A DNA stretch of 64,000 nt, taken from Natrialba sp. SSL1 (lineage in GTDB: Archaea; Halobacteriota; Halobacteria; Halobacteriales; Natrialbaceae). Below, one piece after another: positions 9,416 through 18,009 of the stretch. The DNA is taken from NCBI RefSeq assembly GCF_001861355.1, contig NZ_MASN01000060.1, forward strand, positions 372,001 to 436,000, read 5' to 3'. How positions within the stretch are numbered: position 1 is the stretch's first letter; each line of letters starts with the position of its first letter. The position numbers were made by a program, and so were the translations under genes. The notes under the pieces are model-generated. The model saw only the letters and a program-made list of their open reading frames with translations. It searched no databases and was not told the DNA's origin.

Positions 9416-9901
9416 ATGACCAGTTCCGACACCGCGGCTGAGACGACCACAGCATCGCCACAGCCATCGCTGCTCGGCCAACTGGCCGTCCTCGCCGTCT
9501 TCGTACTGGTCGGGACCTCTGCCTTCGTCCGCTCGGCAGGGACCGTCTCACCGGGGTCTGCGGTCGGATTCACCGCTATTCTCGCCGGCTTCGGCGTCGT
9601 CCTCCTCTGGCGACGCGCGGCCAGAACAACCGATCGAGACGCTCACATCGATTACGACGCTCACTCCGCAGCGCAGACACAGGACACAGACGCCACTGAG
9701 GGCGACGCGCCCGCTCCCGATATGGACGGAGACGTGCCGGCGGACGAGTCGAACTCGAGTGTCTGGGATGCAATCCCCACCTGGCAGTACGAGGGTCGCC
9801 ACGTCGAGTCGGGCGGCTTAGCTCGCAGCGAGCAGGAGAAAGCGTTGCAGGATATTCAACAGCAGGCGGCCGAGTTAGAAGCGGAACACGAGGAGAAGTA
9901 G
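9416..9901 (+). CDS. Membrane-anchored acidic protein of unknown function
   Basis: A 161-residue protein. A Ser/Thr/Ala-rich N-terminus is followed by two transmembrane helices (about 20-40 and 48-65) and a Trp-Arg-Arg stop-transfer sequence. A long acidic cytoplasmic tail follows and ends in a helical, charge-rich stretch (EKALQDIQQQAAELEAEHEEK) that could form a short coiled coil. An AT-rich TATTTG lies directly before the ATG. It converges with the primase gene 21 bp away. Not recognised as a named family. Confidence 0.72.
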   Translation: MTSSDTAAETTTASPQPSLLGQLAVLAVFVLVGTSAFVRSAGTVSPGSAVGFTAILAGFGVVLLWRRAARTTDRDAHIDYDAHSAAQTQDTDATEGDAPAPDMDGDVPADESNSSVWDAIPTWQYEGRHVESGGLARSEQEKALQDIQQQAAELEAEHEEK

Positions 9902-9922
9902 CCCTTCTTCCCGGCTGTCTCT

Positions 9923-11197
9923 CTATTCCTGCTCGTTGGCGGGAGTGTCGCTGCTGGTGTCGGTCTCACCGCTGCTGTCGCTCTCCGTATCGTCGCTATC
10001 ATCATCATCATCATCACTATCCCCTTCCCGCCAGTCCTCGAGTTCGTCGTCGTCAGCGTCGTCGACACGCTGCTCGTAGTAGGCCATCGGGTGCGGAATC
10101 CGCTCACAGAGGTCGTCCTTGTTCACACAGTCGCCGTACGACTGCATCGTCGCACACGAGGGGGGAGAGTACTCCGTCGGTGAGGTCTCGCCCCGAATGT
10201 GGTCCGTCTGGTAGCGCGTCATCTCCTCGCCGAACGAGGAGTTCACCCGATAGAGGTCGACGATTTCGTCCGTCGTCATGCCGATACTCGAGAGGAAGGC
10301 CGTGATGGCAAACCGGGAGTGATGGGGCAGGTGCTCGCCCTTCTGGACCTGGTCCAGCAGTGACTTCATACACGGCGGGAAAAGTTCAGGAACGACAGTG
10401 TCGATCTCGCGCGTGAGGTCGAGATTGGCGAGCACCTCCCGGACATCGTCGGCGGCGTCCTCGAGTGGGTCGCCGATCGTGGTGGGGACCTCGAAGGGGA
10501 GGCCGTCTTCGATTCGGTCGCGGATGGCTTCGCGCAGGAGGAGCAGGAGGTCGTCTTTCTCGACGGGGACCTCGCCGTCGGTCAGGGGTTGGTTGACGAG
10601 TCCCCACTTGTCGTCCCAGAGGTCGGCGGCGAGCGGGATGTAGGTGCCGACATCGATTCTGAACCGGTCAGCGTTGTCGGGGTCGGTTGCTGTGGTTGTG
10701 CCGGTTGTGCCGGCTGTGGCTGTGTTGGTGCCGGTGCTGGTCCCGGATCCGGAACCGGGTCCGGCCCCGGTCCCGGTACTCGCACTCGCCGACACGGACT
10801 CGGCAGTGACCGTCTCCTCGAGGTCGAACTCCGCGAGGAGTTCTGCGAGCTCAAGCCCCGTCGACTCGACGCTCTTGAGTTCGGTTGTACTCTCGAGGTC
10901 GGCGGTGAATCGTTCGTGGGCGGTCTCAGCCTCGGCGCGGGCGTACCGGCGCACGAGGACGCGTTCCTCAACCATCGAGACGAGGACGCGCGCGACCGGA
11001 TAGGAGAGCAGTTCGGTGCGGGGGTCCCGGTGGGGCTCGCCAATCTCGCCGTCTTCGAGCGCGGTAATCACTCGTTGTCGCGCGCGCTCGACGACTGCTC
11101 GCTCCTGCTCGACGACGGTAGCCAGATCGACCGTCTCCGTCGCCACGGTCTCGCGGGCGGCTTCGAGAAACGGGTACCGAGCGTGCAGTCGCTGCAT
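9923..11197 (-). CDS. priL: DNA primase large subunit PriL
   Basis: Regulatory Fe-S subunit of the archaeal/eukaryotic-type primase, acting with PriS to make RNA primers. The start is the ATG giving MQRLHARYPFLEAARE; a GTG 36 nt earlier is open but the family N-terminus begins here. The C-terminal domain has four conserved cysteines for the 4Fe-4S cluster: in FPPCMKSLL, in PPSCATMQSYGDC (two) and in DDLCERIPHP. The protein is about 424 aa, longer than usual, because a Ser/Gly/Thr-rich linker of about 40 residues is inserted in the middle and an Asp/Ser tail ends it. priS is not in the window. Confidence 0.93.
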   Translation of the reverse strand: MQRLHARYPFLEAARETVATETVDLATVVEQERAVVERARQRVITALEDGEIGEPHRDPRTELLSYPVARVLVSMVEERVLVRRYARAEAETAHERFTADLESTTELKSVESTGLELAELLAEFDLEETVTAESVSASASTGTGAGPGSGSGTSTGTNTATAGTTGTTTATDPDNADRFRIDVGTYIPLAADLWDDKWGLVNQPLTDGEVPVEKDDLLLLLREAIRDRIEDGLPFEVPTTIGDPLEDAADDVREVLANLDLTREIDTVVPELFPPCMKSLLDQVQKGEHLPHHSRFAITAFLSSIGMTTDEIVDLYRVNSSFGEEMTRYQTDHIRGETSPTEYSPPSCATMQSYGDCVNKDDLCERIPHPMAYYEQRVDDADDDELEDWREGDSDDDDDDSDDTESDSSGETDTSSDTPANEQE

Positions 11198-11395
11198 CGG
11201 TAATGGGAAGCTACTCTGATGGATTAAGTCCACTGATTGTCGCTGGCTCGCGACGGTGTCGGTAACTAATGATTACGGCTCTGTCTGACCGCGCTGTCTG
11301 ATCGCGTTTTCCGCCTTTCGCACAGGCGTGTCCCGCCGTCGCACGGGCCGAAGACGAGCCCCCAATTCAAGAGGATCCGACCCGTTGTCTCGCCT

Positions 11396-12331
11396 ATGCC
11401 ACGGGCGACGCGGGACGGCGTGTCGATCTACTACGAGTTCGACGAGCGACCGATGGACGAGCGACGAACCGCGACACCCGTCGTCTTCCTCCAGGATCTG
11501 GGATACGGCCGGTGGATGTGGCGCTGGCAGCGCGAGGCCGTCGCACGCGAGTTCGGTGCCCCCGTAATCGCGCCCGATCTGCGCGGCACCGGCCGTTCGG
11601 ACGCCGGCCTCCCGCCGCTCGTTCCTCGTCTCCCCGGTCGACTCCGAACTCCACTGCTCCAAAACGTAGCGGGCTACTCGGTGTCTGGGCTGGCGGCCGA
11701 CCTGGAGGCCGTCCTCGACGACGCCGGCGTCCACAGCGTCCACCTCGTCGGCTCAGGTCTCGGCGGAATGATCGCCCAGCAGTACGCCATCGACCACGAC
11801 CGTGCAGCCTCGCTGACGCTCTGCGGGACGACCCACGGCGGGGCGGACGCCGGTCCAATCACCGACGAAATACCCAGCCGGCTGCTCGCCGCCTCCGCCG
11901 GCGGGAGCGAGCGCGAACGCCTCCGCGAGCAACTGCGTCCCGTTTTTACCCCCGCGTTCACCAACCGGAACCCGCATCTGATCGACCAGGTACTCGAGTG
12001 GCGACTCGAACAGGATGCGAGCCGGCCGGCACTCGAGGCACAACTCGGTGCGTTCCTCGGGTTCGACAGTAGCGCCGAGTTGGACAAGATCGATGTGCCG
12101 ACGCTGATCGTTCACGGGACGAACGACGAGGTTGTTCCCTGGCTGAACGCCAGGTTGCTAGAAGAGGCGATCCCAGATACCCGTCTCGAGGTGATCGAAG
12201 GAGGGCCACATCTGCTCGGTGTCGAGCGCGCGGACGAAGTAACGGACGCACTCCTGTCGTTCGTAGCGGCCCAGGAGGATGAAGATGCGTTCGCCGCTAC
12301 AAGGACGCCTCGAGTTACCGACTCGAGGTAG
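11396..12331 (+). CDS. Alpha/beta-hydrolase-fold protein lacking the canonical nucleophile
   Basis: A 311-aa protein with the full alpha/beta hydrolase outline: DLRGTGRSD (61-69), the nucleophile-elbow region HLVGSGLGGMIAQQYA (116-131), the acid-bearing HGTNDEVVPW (Asp244) and the final EGGPHLLGVE (His272). The elbow normally reads G-H-S-M-G-G; here it is G-S-G-L-G-G, so Gly121 replaces the serine. Either the protein is a pseudoenzyme or it uses non-canonical chemistry like cofactor-independent oxygenases and lyases of this fold. It is divergent from priL and monocistronic. Confidence 0.88.
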   Translation: MPRATRDGVSIYYEFDERPMDERRTATPVVFLQDLGYGRWMWRWQREAVAREFGAPVIAPDLRGTGRSDAGLPPLVPRLPGRLRTPLLQNVAGYSVSGLAADLEAVLDDAGVHSVHLVGSGLGGMIAQQYAIDHDRAASLTLCGTTHGGADAGPITDEIPSRLLAASAGGSERERLREQLRPVFTPAFTNRNPHLIDQVLEWRLEQDASRPALEAQLGAFLGFDSSAELDKIDVPTLIVHGTNDEVVPWLNARLLEEAIPDTRLEVIEGGPHLLGVERADEVTDALLSFVAAQEDEDAFAATRTPRVTDSR

Positions 12332-12403
12332 CTCGGATCTGTTCGATCGACGGTTGCGTTTGTACTGATTGTACGGTGTGCTTGTGCTGGGGTGAGTGTT
12401 GTC

Positions 12404-12865
12404 TCAGGCGGTTGCTGTATCGGTTTCGTCGGTATCGGTGTCAGTGTCAGTATCGGCCCCAGTTGCACGCCGCACCGTGACCGTTCCGGCACTGTGCAGT
12501 CCGACATCGAACCCAGCGTAGGTGAACCAGAGTTCCTGCTCGCCAGCATCCGCTTTCGCCGCCGCGTGTTCGAACACCCGATCCAGCGCGTCCGGATCGA
12601 TGACGTGTGCCAGTGCTGGCAGTTCAGCCGGACGGGTGTCCGTGAGCGCAGCAATTGTGAGAACGACGCGCTCGCTTACGCTGTCTGTTGTTGGGTCGAA
12701 ACCGGTGGTGTACTCGAGTGGGTTTGAGTTTGGGTTCGAGTCAGCGTCTGAGTGTAGTTCTGATTGGCCATCTGTCTCCGCTCCCGAGTGGGTTCGCTGG
12801 TCCGGTTCATCCGCTGATTCCTGGTCCTCGAGGTCACCGTCGCACGTATCGTCGCTGGAGGGCAT
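12404..12865 (-). CDS. HalOD1 (halobacterial output domain 1) protein
   Basis: Haloarchaeal signalling-associated protein of 153 aa. Residues 1-50 are an acidic low-complexity stretch. Residues about 55-135 resemble the HalOD1 output domain found at the ends of response regulators (helix with SERVVLTIAALTD, then DPDALDRVFEH and a beta-rich TFAG-like end FTYAGFDVGLHSAGTVTV). No receiver domain is attached, so the input is unknown. The C-terminus is a run of TD repeats. It converges with the hydrolase gene and stands alone. Confidence 0.75.
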   Translation of the reverse strand: MPSSDDTCDGDLEDQESADEPDQRTHSGAETDGQSELHSDADSNPNSNPLEYTTGFDPTTDSVSERVVLTIAALTDTRPAELPALAHVIDPDALDRVFEHAAAKADAGEQELWFTYAGFDVGLHSAGTVTVRRATGADTDTDTDTDETDTATA

Positions 12866-13067
12866 GGTTGTATCCCTCCCACCAGTACTGGACAGGTAAC
12901 GACTGTCCTGTCTCTGTGCAGCCTTTATGTCAGGTCTGGCGGACTGTCAACGGTAGATCACGGTCACCGAACGAAGACAGCAGTGATCGGTGCTGGTCCG
13001 GCAGAAAAACAGTGTCAACTGCGATCACCCGCTCCTCTCTTCGAGACCGCCCGCGAAAACTCCGGAC
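12866..13067. other. Intergenic region upstream of the HalOD1 gene and downstream of PCNA
   Basis: The 200 bp contain the promoter side of the HalOD1 gene and the 3' flank of the PCNA gene. No gene, repeat or clear regulatory palindrome was seen. Confidence 0.4.
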
Positions 13068-13811
13068 TCAGTCGCTCTGGATACGCGGTGCGAGCATGTA
13101 GGTCACCTGGCCCTGCCCTTCCGCGAAGCCGAAGTAGATCTTGACCGGGAACTCCTCGCCGAGGTGCAGCGTGACCTCGGTGTTCGAGGGGATCGCCTTG
13201 TTCATATCCTTCAGGTAGTCCAGACTGAACAGCGAGTGGGCGGGACCGGCCTGCAGGTCGATCAGGTCTTCTTCGGTGAGTTCGAGGTGAACGTCGTCGG
13301 TGTCGCCCTCCGCATCGACGTAGAACGACTCCTCGCCCTCGTTGACACCCAGGGCGATGTGGTCGGAGACCATGTCCGCCGCCGTCACCGAGCGGTTGAC
13401 GTCCTTTCCTTCGAGGACGACCTCCGCCGGCAGGTCGAGTTCCGGAATGTCTGGCTCCTGACGGATGCTGTCCGGATCGATGAGCGCGAGGGTGTACTCG
13501 AGTCCGTCGATCTGGATGTGGAGCTTGCGGGTCTCTTCGTCGAGTTCGAACTGGATGAGCTGGCCGGATTCGGCCATGCCCGCGATGTCTTCGAGCCGGG
13601 AGAGGTCGACGCCGATCAGCCCGCCGTCGGCCTCGTAGGATTCGAAGGCGGCCGCGTCGAGCGAGAGGTCGACCATCCCGACGTTTGCGGGGTCGACGGC
13701 TCGAATTTCGAGTCCGTCTTCCTCCAGGTGGATCTTACACTCGTCGACCAGCACGCTAATCGAGTCGAGCGCGCTGGTGAGCGTTTCCGCGCTCACGATG
13801 GCCTTAAACAT
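13068..13811 (-). CDS. pcn: DNA polymerase sliding clamp PCNA
   Basis: Homotrimeric clamp that tethers the replicative polymerases, ligase and FEN1. The 247-aa product begins [11 protein letters not shown] and ends APRIQSD, with the usual two-domain clamp sequence, interdomain connector (GKDVNRSV region) and acidic face typical of haloarchaea. The start is fixed by the family N-terminus and by a TATA box centred about 29 bp upstream; an upstream open stretch of 31 codons is not used. Degenerate TGCAC repeats lie further upstream (13900-13962). Confidence 0.96.
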   Translation of the reverse strand: MFKAIVSAETLTSALDSISVLVDECKIHLEEDGLEIRAVDPANVGMVDLSLDAAAFESYEADGGLIGVDLSRLEDIAGMAESGQLIQFELDEETRKLHIQIDGLEYTLALIDPDSIRQEPDIPELDLPAEVVLEGKDVNRSVTAADMVSDHIALGVNEGEESFYVDAEGDTDDVHLELTEEDLIDLQAGPAHSLFSLDYLKDMNKAIPSNTEVTLHLGEEFPVKIYFGFAEGQGQVTYMLAPRIQSD

Positions 13812-13835
13812 ATGAATCGGGCTACGGACGGTTGG

Positions 13836-13844
13836 CATAAAAAG
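13836..13844 (-). promoter_or_regulatory. TATA box of the PCNA gene
   Basis: On the minus strand this reads TTTTTATG, centred about 29 bp before the PCNA ATG. That is the usual spacing for a leaderless or nearly leaderless haloarchaeal transcript. Confidence 0.65.
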
Positions 13845-13899
13845 GCACCCTTTCGGACGAGAACCGTGCCGGAAGTGGTGGTTGCTACGGCGGCACTGA

Positions 13900-13962
13900 T
13901 GCACGGTCGTGAGTGGTGGTGCACCTCGCGTCGGTAGCGGTGCACGTCAGTAGTGATGCACG
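13900..13962. repeat. Four roughly 20-bp-phased TGCAC repeats upstream of PCNA
   Basis: The core TGCAC starts at 13900, 13920, 13941 and 13958, each within a similar context (TGATGCACGGTC, TGGTGCACCTCG, CGGTGCACGTCA, TGATGCACGTCG). The 17-21-bp spacing approximates two helical turns. It lies 60-120 bp before the PCNA TATA box and could be a cooperative regulator-binding array. Confidence 0.45.
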
Positions 13963-14006
13963 TCGGCAGCGCCGGACGCCACGCCGGCTGTCCGCTGTGG
14001 CCCATT

Positions 14007-15443
14007 TCAGTCAGTAGCGCCGTATACGTCCGTAATCTCGAAGCGAACTCCTCCGTCGTCGCTCTCGGTTGCAGTCACACTCCAGCCGTGGGCGTCGACG
14101 ATATCCTGGACGATTCGAAGACCGAGTCCGGTGCCGTCTGGGTTGGTCGTGTAGCCGGACTCGAAGACGGTCTCGCGCTTATCTGGCGGAATACCGGGCC
14201 CGTCGTCCGCGACGAAGAACCCGTCCTCGAGACGCCCGACTGTGATCGTCACCGTCTCTGTTCCGTCATCTTCGTGAACGCCGTGCTCGAGGCTGTTTCC
14301 GAGGAGGTTCTCGAACAGTTGCACGAGCCGATTCTGGTCCGCCTGAACCCGCACGTCGTTCGGTATCTGAATATCGAGCGTCGCTGCCAGATGAGGCGGC
14401 GGATTCCAGGCGTTCTCGACGGTTTCCACGATCGAGATCGGTTCGCTGTCGTCGATAACGTTCCCGGCTCGAGCGAGCACCAGCAGGTCGTCGATAAGGG
14501 TCTCCATTCGCCGGTGTGCGGCTGCAACGTCGTCGAGAAACGGGACGTCGTCGGCTTCTGCCCGCGCCAGTTCGAGATAGCCCGTTGCGGCGGCAAGCGG
14601 TCCGCGGAGGTCGTGTGAGACGGTTCCCGTAAACTCCTTGAGTCGCTCGTTCTGCCGACTCAGCCGTTGCTCGGCGAGCTTCCGGAGCGTTATGTTGTGC
14701 TGGAAGCCGACGAAGTACGGTGTCTCGCTGTCGTCGATCGGTGCGATCGTCACCTCGTTCCAGAACATCGTCCCGTCGAGACGGTAGTTTCGAACTTCCG
14801 TTGTTATCGGCTCTCGCGCCTCGATTGCCGTTCGCATTCGATCGACCGGCTCCTGCTCGGTTCGTTCTCCCTGCAGAAACCGACAGTTTCGATCGAGTAC
14901 CTCCGCGGCGGGATAGCCGGTCAGGTCGTAAAACTCCTCGTTGGCGTAGACGATCGGATTATCGGGGAGACTCGAGTCGGTTAGTACGATCCCGACCGGT
15001 GCTTCGTCCATTGCGGCGTTCTTGCGCTGGAGTTCTTCGAAGGTACGATGGCGCTCGACTGCGGTTGTAATTCGTGACGCGAGCAGGTCGTACTGTGCCA
15101 TCCCGCGTTCTTTCCGGAGATAATCGGTGATGCCGCGCCGAATCGCCTCGCTTGCAACCTCCTCCGAACCAGCGCCGGTAAACAAAATAACCGGTATCGT
15201 GGGGTCTTCCTCACGAATTGCATCGTGTAGGTCGAGCCCCGACAGCCCCGGCATCTCGTAGTCACAGACGACACAGTCGTACTCTCGCGTTCGAAATCGC
15301 TCCAGTGCAGCCGCGGGATCCGTTTCCGTCTCGACGACGATGTCGTCCTCGAGTCGCTCGAGTACGGTCTCCGTGAGTCCGAGAATAACGCTATCGTCGT
15401 CGACACAGAGCACACGAATCTCGTCGTCCGCTGCCGCCGCCAT
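14007..15443 (-). CDS. Receiver-LOV-histidine kinase (blue-light sensor kinase)
   Basis: Cytosolic hybrid sensor of 478 aa. Residues 8-125 are a receiver domain (acid pocket DDD 15-17, phospho-acceptor Asp61, Lys near 111). Residues about 145-255 are a PAS domain of the LOV class: the photoactive Cys187 is in NCRFLQG, with flavin-contact residues Asn219 (NYR), Asn229 (FWN) and Gln248 (VGFQ). A HisKA helix with His277 (SHDLRGPL) and an HATPase_c domain (Asn383, DDGPGIP at 413-419, GTGLGL) follow. All residues for FMN adduct formation and kinase activity are present. It is the last gene of a three-gene signalling operon, 79 bp after the upstream gene. Confidence 0.92.
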   Translation of the reverse strand: MAAAADDEIRVLCVDDDSVILGLTETVLERLEDDIVVETETDPAAALERFRTREYDCVVCDYEMPGLSGLDLHDAIREEDPTIPVILFTGAGSEEVASEAIRRGITDYLRKERGMAQYDLLASRITTAVERHRTFEELQRKNAAMDEAPVGIVLTDSSLPDNPIVYANEEFYDLTGYPAAEVLDRNCRFLQGERTEQEPVDRMRTAIEAREPITTEVRNYRLDGTMFWNEVTIAPIDDSETPYFVGFQHNITLRKLAEQRLSRQNERLKEFTGTVSHDLRGPLAAATGYLELARAEADDVPFLDDVAAAHRRMETLIDDLLVLARAGNVIDDSEPISIVETVENAWNPPPHLAATLDIQIPNDVRVQADQNRLVQLFENLLGNSLEHGVHEDDGTETVTITVGRLEDGFFVADDGPGIPPDKRETVFESGYTTNPDGTGLGLRIVQDIVDAHGWSVTATESDDGGVRFEITDVYGATD

Positions 15444-15522
15444 ACCGATCCTACGCGGTCGAGATGCTTCAAGCTTCGAGCGCTGCTCTCGAGCTGGGAC
15501 GCCGATGTACTGCGCCCCCCAC

Positions 15523-16791
15523 TCACGCAGCAGCGTTCAATGCAACGCGGAGGACCGGCTCTCCGTCGCCATCAGCCGGGTTGACGACTCCTATCTCGCC
15601 GCCGTAGCGGTCGAGAAACGTCTGCACGAGCACCGACTCGATGTCGCTTCCCTCGTGTAGCTCATCGACCGTCGCTTCGAGCACCGGCTTCTCGAGTGCG
15701 GGGGCGACGAGATCAAACCCGGCGCTGATCCGGTCCCCGCCCCGTCCGTCGGTATTGGCGATGCGTCGGTCGCTTTCGGTGGCTGTTCGTTCGGACTCTG
15801 GCTCCGTCTCAGGCCCCGACCTCGACTCGACGCCCCCCTCCATCTCCTGCTCCGCTCGGAACGGCCGCAGAACGATTCGCTGCTGTGAGACACTGCTGCG
15901 CTCGACGAGCGTATGTACCACCGCTCTGACAACGATTCCGAGAAACCGATCTGCGTGCACCCGAACGTCGGCTTCCGATGTCACATCGCACTCGAACGTC
16001 ACGTCGCCGTAGCGCGTTTCGAGCCGGTCGATCGCAATCTCGAGTACCGGCTCCAGTGCGACGGACTCGAGTACCGGGTTCGGCGTCTCGATCGCCTGCA
16101 CCAGTGCGCTGATCGAGTCCGTGAGGTCGACGATGTGCTCTCCCGCGTCGATGATCCGTGAGACGGTCCGCTTCGTGTCGGGATCGCTCGGCGAGAGCTC
16201 CGCCGCCCAGCCCAGGATTACCGCGGCGTCGTCGCGATACTCGTGGCGGACGTGCCAGTGGAGCAACGCTAACTCGCGGCGCTGGCGTTCGATTTCGGCC
16301 CGCCGGCGCTGGCGCTCGATGGCGTAGCTCACGGTCTGTCCGAGCAGCCGCGGTGTTACGTGCTCTTTCATCAGAAAGTCCTGTGCGCCGTGCTCGACCG
16401 CCCGCTGGCCGAGTTTGGTGTCGTCCATTGCAGTCAGAACGACGACCGGTATCTCGTGCGTGTACTCGAGTACCGAGGTCAGTGTATCGAGGCGACTCGA
16501 GTCGGGGAGGTTCAGATCGAGGAGGATGAGGTCGAACGGGCGGCTGGTCTTCTCGGCTGCGGTCGTGTCGTCTGTTTCGGGCGTGCCGGGCGTGCCGGGT
16601 GTGTCGGGTGTGTCGATCGCGTTTCGAGCCTCCGCCAGCGTTTCGACGTGTTCGACGGCGACCGACTCGAGCGGTGCGTCCTTCAGTTTCGAGAGTTGCT
16701 GGAGCATCGTCTGATACAGCCGCGCCTGCAGGTCGTCGTCCTCGACGAGGAGGATCGACGGGCTGTCTGTTGGTGCGCTCGGTGCTGTCAT
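15523..16791 (-). CDS. Response regulator fused to a degenerate histidine-kinase-like region
   Basis: The 422-aa protein begins with a receiver domain (acid pocket EDDD at 17-20, phospho-acceptor Asp92 in LLDLNLPDS, Lys142). A 25-residue Thr/Pro/Gly insertion (about 60-84, TPGTPGTPE-type) interrupts it. Residues 150-260 resemble the dimerisation helices of a kinase (HWHVRHEYRDDAAVILGWA) but without a convincing H-box. The last 160 residues keep an HATPase-like outline without the N-G-x-G-I-P glycine boxes. It probably cannot bind ATP and acts as a phospho-relay scaffold. Its start overlaps the upstream HxlR gene's stop by 4 nt (ATGA). Confidence 0.82.
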   Translation of the reverse strand: MTAPSAPTDSPSILLVEDDDLQARLYQTMLQQLSKLKDAPLESVAVEHVETLAEARNAIDTPDTPGTPGTPETDDTTAAEKTSRPFDLILLDLNLPDSSRLDTLTSVLEYTHEIPVVVLTAMDDTKLGQRAVEHGAQDFLMKEHVTPRLLGQTVSYAIERQRRRAEIERQRRELALLHWHVRHEYRDDAAVILGWAAELSPSDPDTKRTVSRIIDAGEHIVDLTDSISALVQAIETPNPVLESVALEPVLEIAIDRLETRYGDVTFECDVTSEADVRVHADRFLGIVVRAVVHTLVERSSVSQQRIVLRPFRAEQEMEGGVESRSGPETEPESERTATESDRRIANTDGRGGDRISAGFDLVAPALEKPVLEATVDELHEGSDIESVLVQTFLDRYGGEIGVVNPADGDGEPVLRVALNAAA

Positions 16792-17861
16792 TCGTTTTCA
16801 TCACCGTCTCTGCCGTTGTCTGTGCTGGTGTCGTCAGTCGACTCTTCGGACACGTGGGTTCGGTTCTGGGTGTGATCGTGGTTGTGTTTCTGGTCCCGAT
16901 CGGAGTCGTGGTTGTTGTCCTGGTCCTGCCCGTGTTCGTACTCGTACTCGTACCCGTGCTCTTGCTCGCGGCGCTCTACGTGACTCGTACCCGCAGACTC
17001 CGGTGCCGCTGTCGATCGCAGCCGCCGCCAGGGCGCTCTCGCCTCGGCAGCCGCCGCTCGGTCCTGCTCGAGTGTCGCCAGTTCGCCCGCTACCTGCTGG
17101 TAGGCCTCCGTCGTCGGTGCCGTCGGTCCGAGGTGGCGCTCGACGAACGCCAGTCGGTGACGACGCGAACGAATGTCCCGTCCAATCGAGGACTCCGCTC
17201 TGAGTCGCGTCAACCGCCCAACGGCATCTCGGAGGGTAGTTTTCGAGAGCGGATCGCGGACCAACACGTCTGCCGGAATCGACACATCGTCGGGTGAGAC
17301 ATCGCCTGACGTCACGATCGCGACTGGTGTTCGCTGGCCGGCCGTCTCGAGTGCGGCTGCGATTGCGGGGCCGTCGAGTGTCGGCAGGTCGCTCGCGAGC
17401 ACCGCCACATCGATGCTCTCATCGAGCAAGCGGAGCGCCTCCTTGCCGTCTGCGGCCGTTACCACGTCGTAGTCGGTTTGCAACCACAGCGCGTACAGCT
17501 CCCGGAGCCGCGGATCGTCTTCGGCGAGCAGGACCGTCGGCACGCCGCGCTCGGTTGCGTACGTCGCGTCCCACTCTGCGAGCGCCTCGAGGAGTCCGTA
17601 CAGTTCACGCCCGGCACCGGTCAGTTCGTACTCGACGCGGCGGGGCTGTTCCTGCAGGACGTCACGCGAGACGACGCCGTGGTCGCGCAGTTCCTCCAGA
17701 TTCTCCGACAGCACCTTTCCCGAGATGCCCGCGAGTTCGCGCTTCAGATCGCCGAACCCGAGTCGACCGTTGGTCGCGAGGGCGACGATCAGCCGGGGCT
17801 TCCACTTGGTGCCGAGGATCGCCAGTGCGGTCGACTCCGCTGGGGTCGGGGGAGTGCTCAT
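16788..17861 (-). CDS. HxlR-type winged helix fused to a pseudo-receiver and HalX-like region
   Basis: DNA-binding regulator of 357 aa. Residues 8-100 are an HxlR/MarR-like winged helix (GTKWKPRLIVAL, GDLKRELAGISGKVLSENLEEL, YELTGAGREL). Residues 108-215 are a receiver fold with the acid pocket (EDD 114-116). The phospho-acceptor position is Ala156 (DVAVLASDLP, four before the conserved Pro), so phosphorylation is unlikely. Residues 215-275 look like a HalX helix. The tail is a His/Asp/Asn/Gln/Glu-rich polar repeat. First gene of the signalling operon and divergent from the polysaccharide pair, so it is the obvious candidate to bind the palindrome at 18010. Confidence 0.85.
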   Translation of the reverse strand: MSTPPTPAESTALAILGTKWKPRLIVALATNGRLGFGDLKRELAGISGKVLSENLEELRDHGVVSRDVLQEQPRRVEYELTGAGRELYGLLEALAEWDATYATERGVPTVLLAEDDPRLRELYALWLQTDYDVVTAADGKEALRLLDESIDVAVLASDLPTLDGPAIAAALETAGQRTPVAIVTSGDVSPDDVSIPADVLVRDPLSKTTLRDAVGRLTRLRAESSIGRDIRSRRHRLAFVERHLGPTAPTTEAYQQVAGELATLEQDRAAAAEARAPWRRLRSTAAPESAGTSHVERREQEHGYEYEYEHGQDQDNNHDSDRDQKHNHDHTQNRTHVSEESTDDTSTDNGRDGDENE

Positions 17862-18009
17862 AGGTTGTCAGTGTGGGTCGCGGTCGTGGGTGAGCGTTCG
17901 TCTGTGGGCCATCGGTTGTGGCCATCTCTGCGGGCCAGGCTGTCGATCAGTGGTTGCTGTCCTCGTCACCGATGATAAATAGCGGGCCCGTACGGAACGG
18001 AAAACTGGT

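Noticed and set aside
16560-16620. Short repeats of GGGCGTGCC type
   Set aside because: They are in-frame codons for TPGTPGTPE within a receiver-domain insertion; simple coding low complexity.
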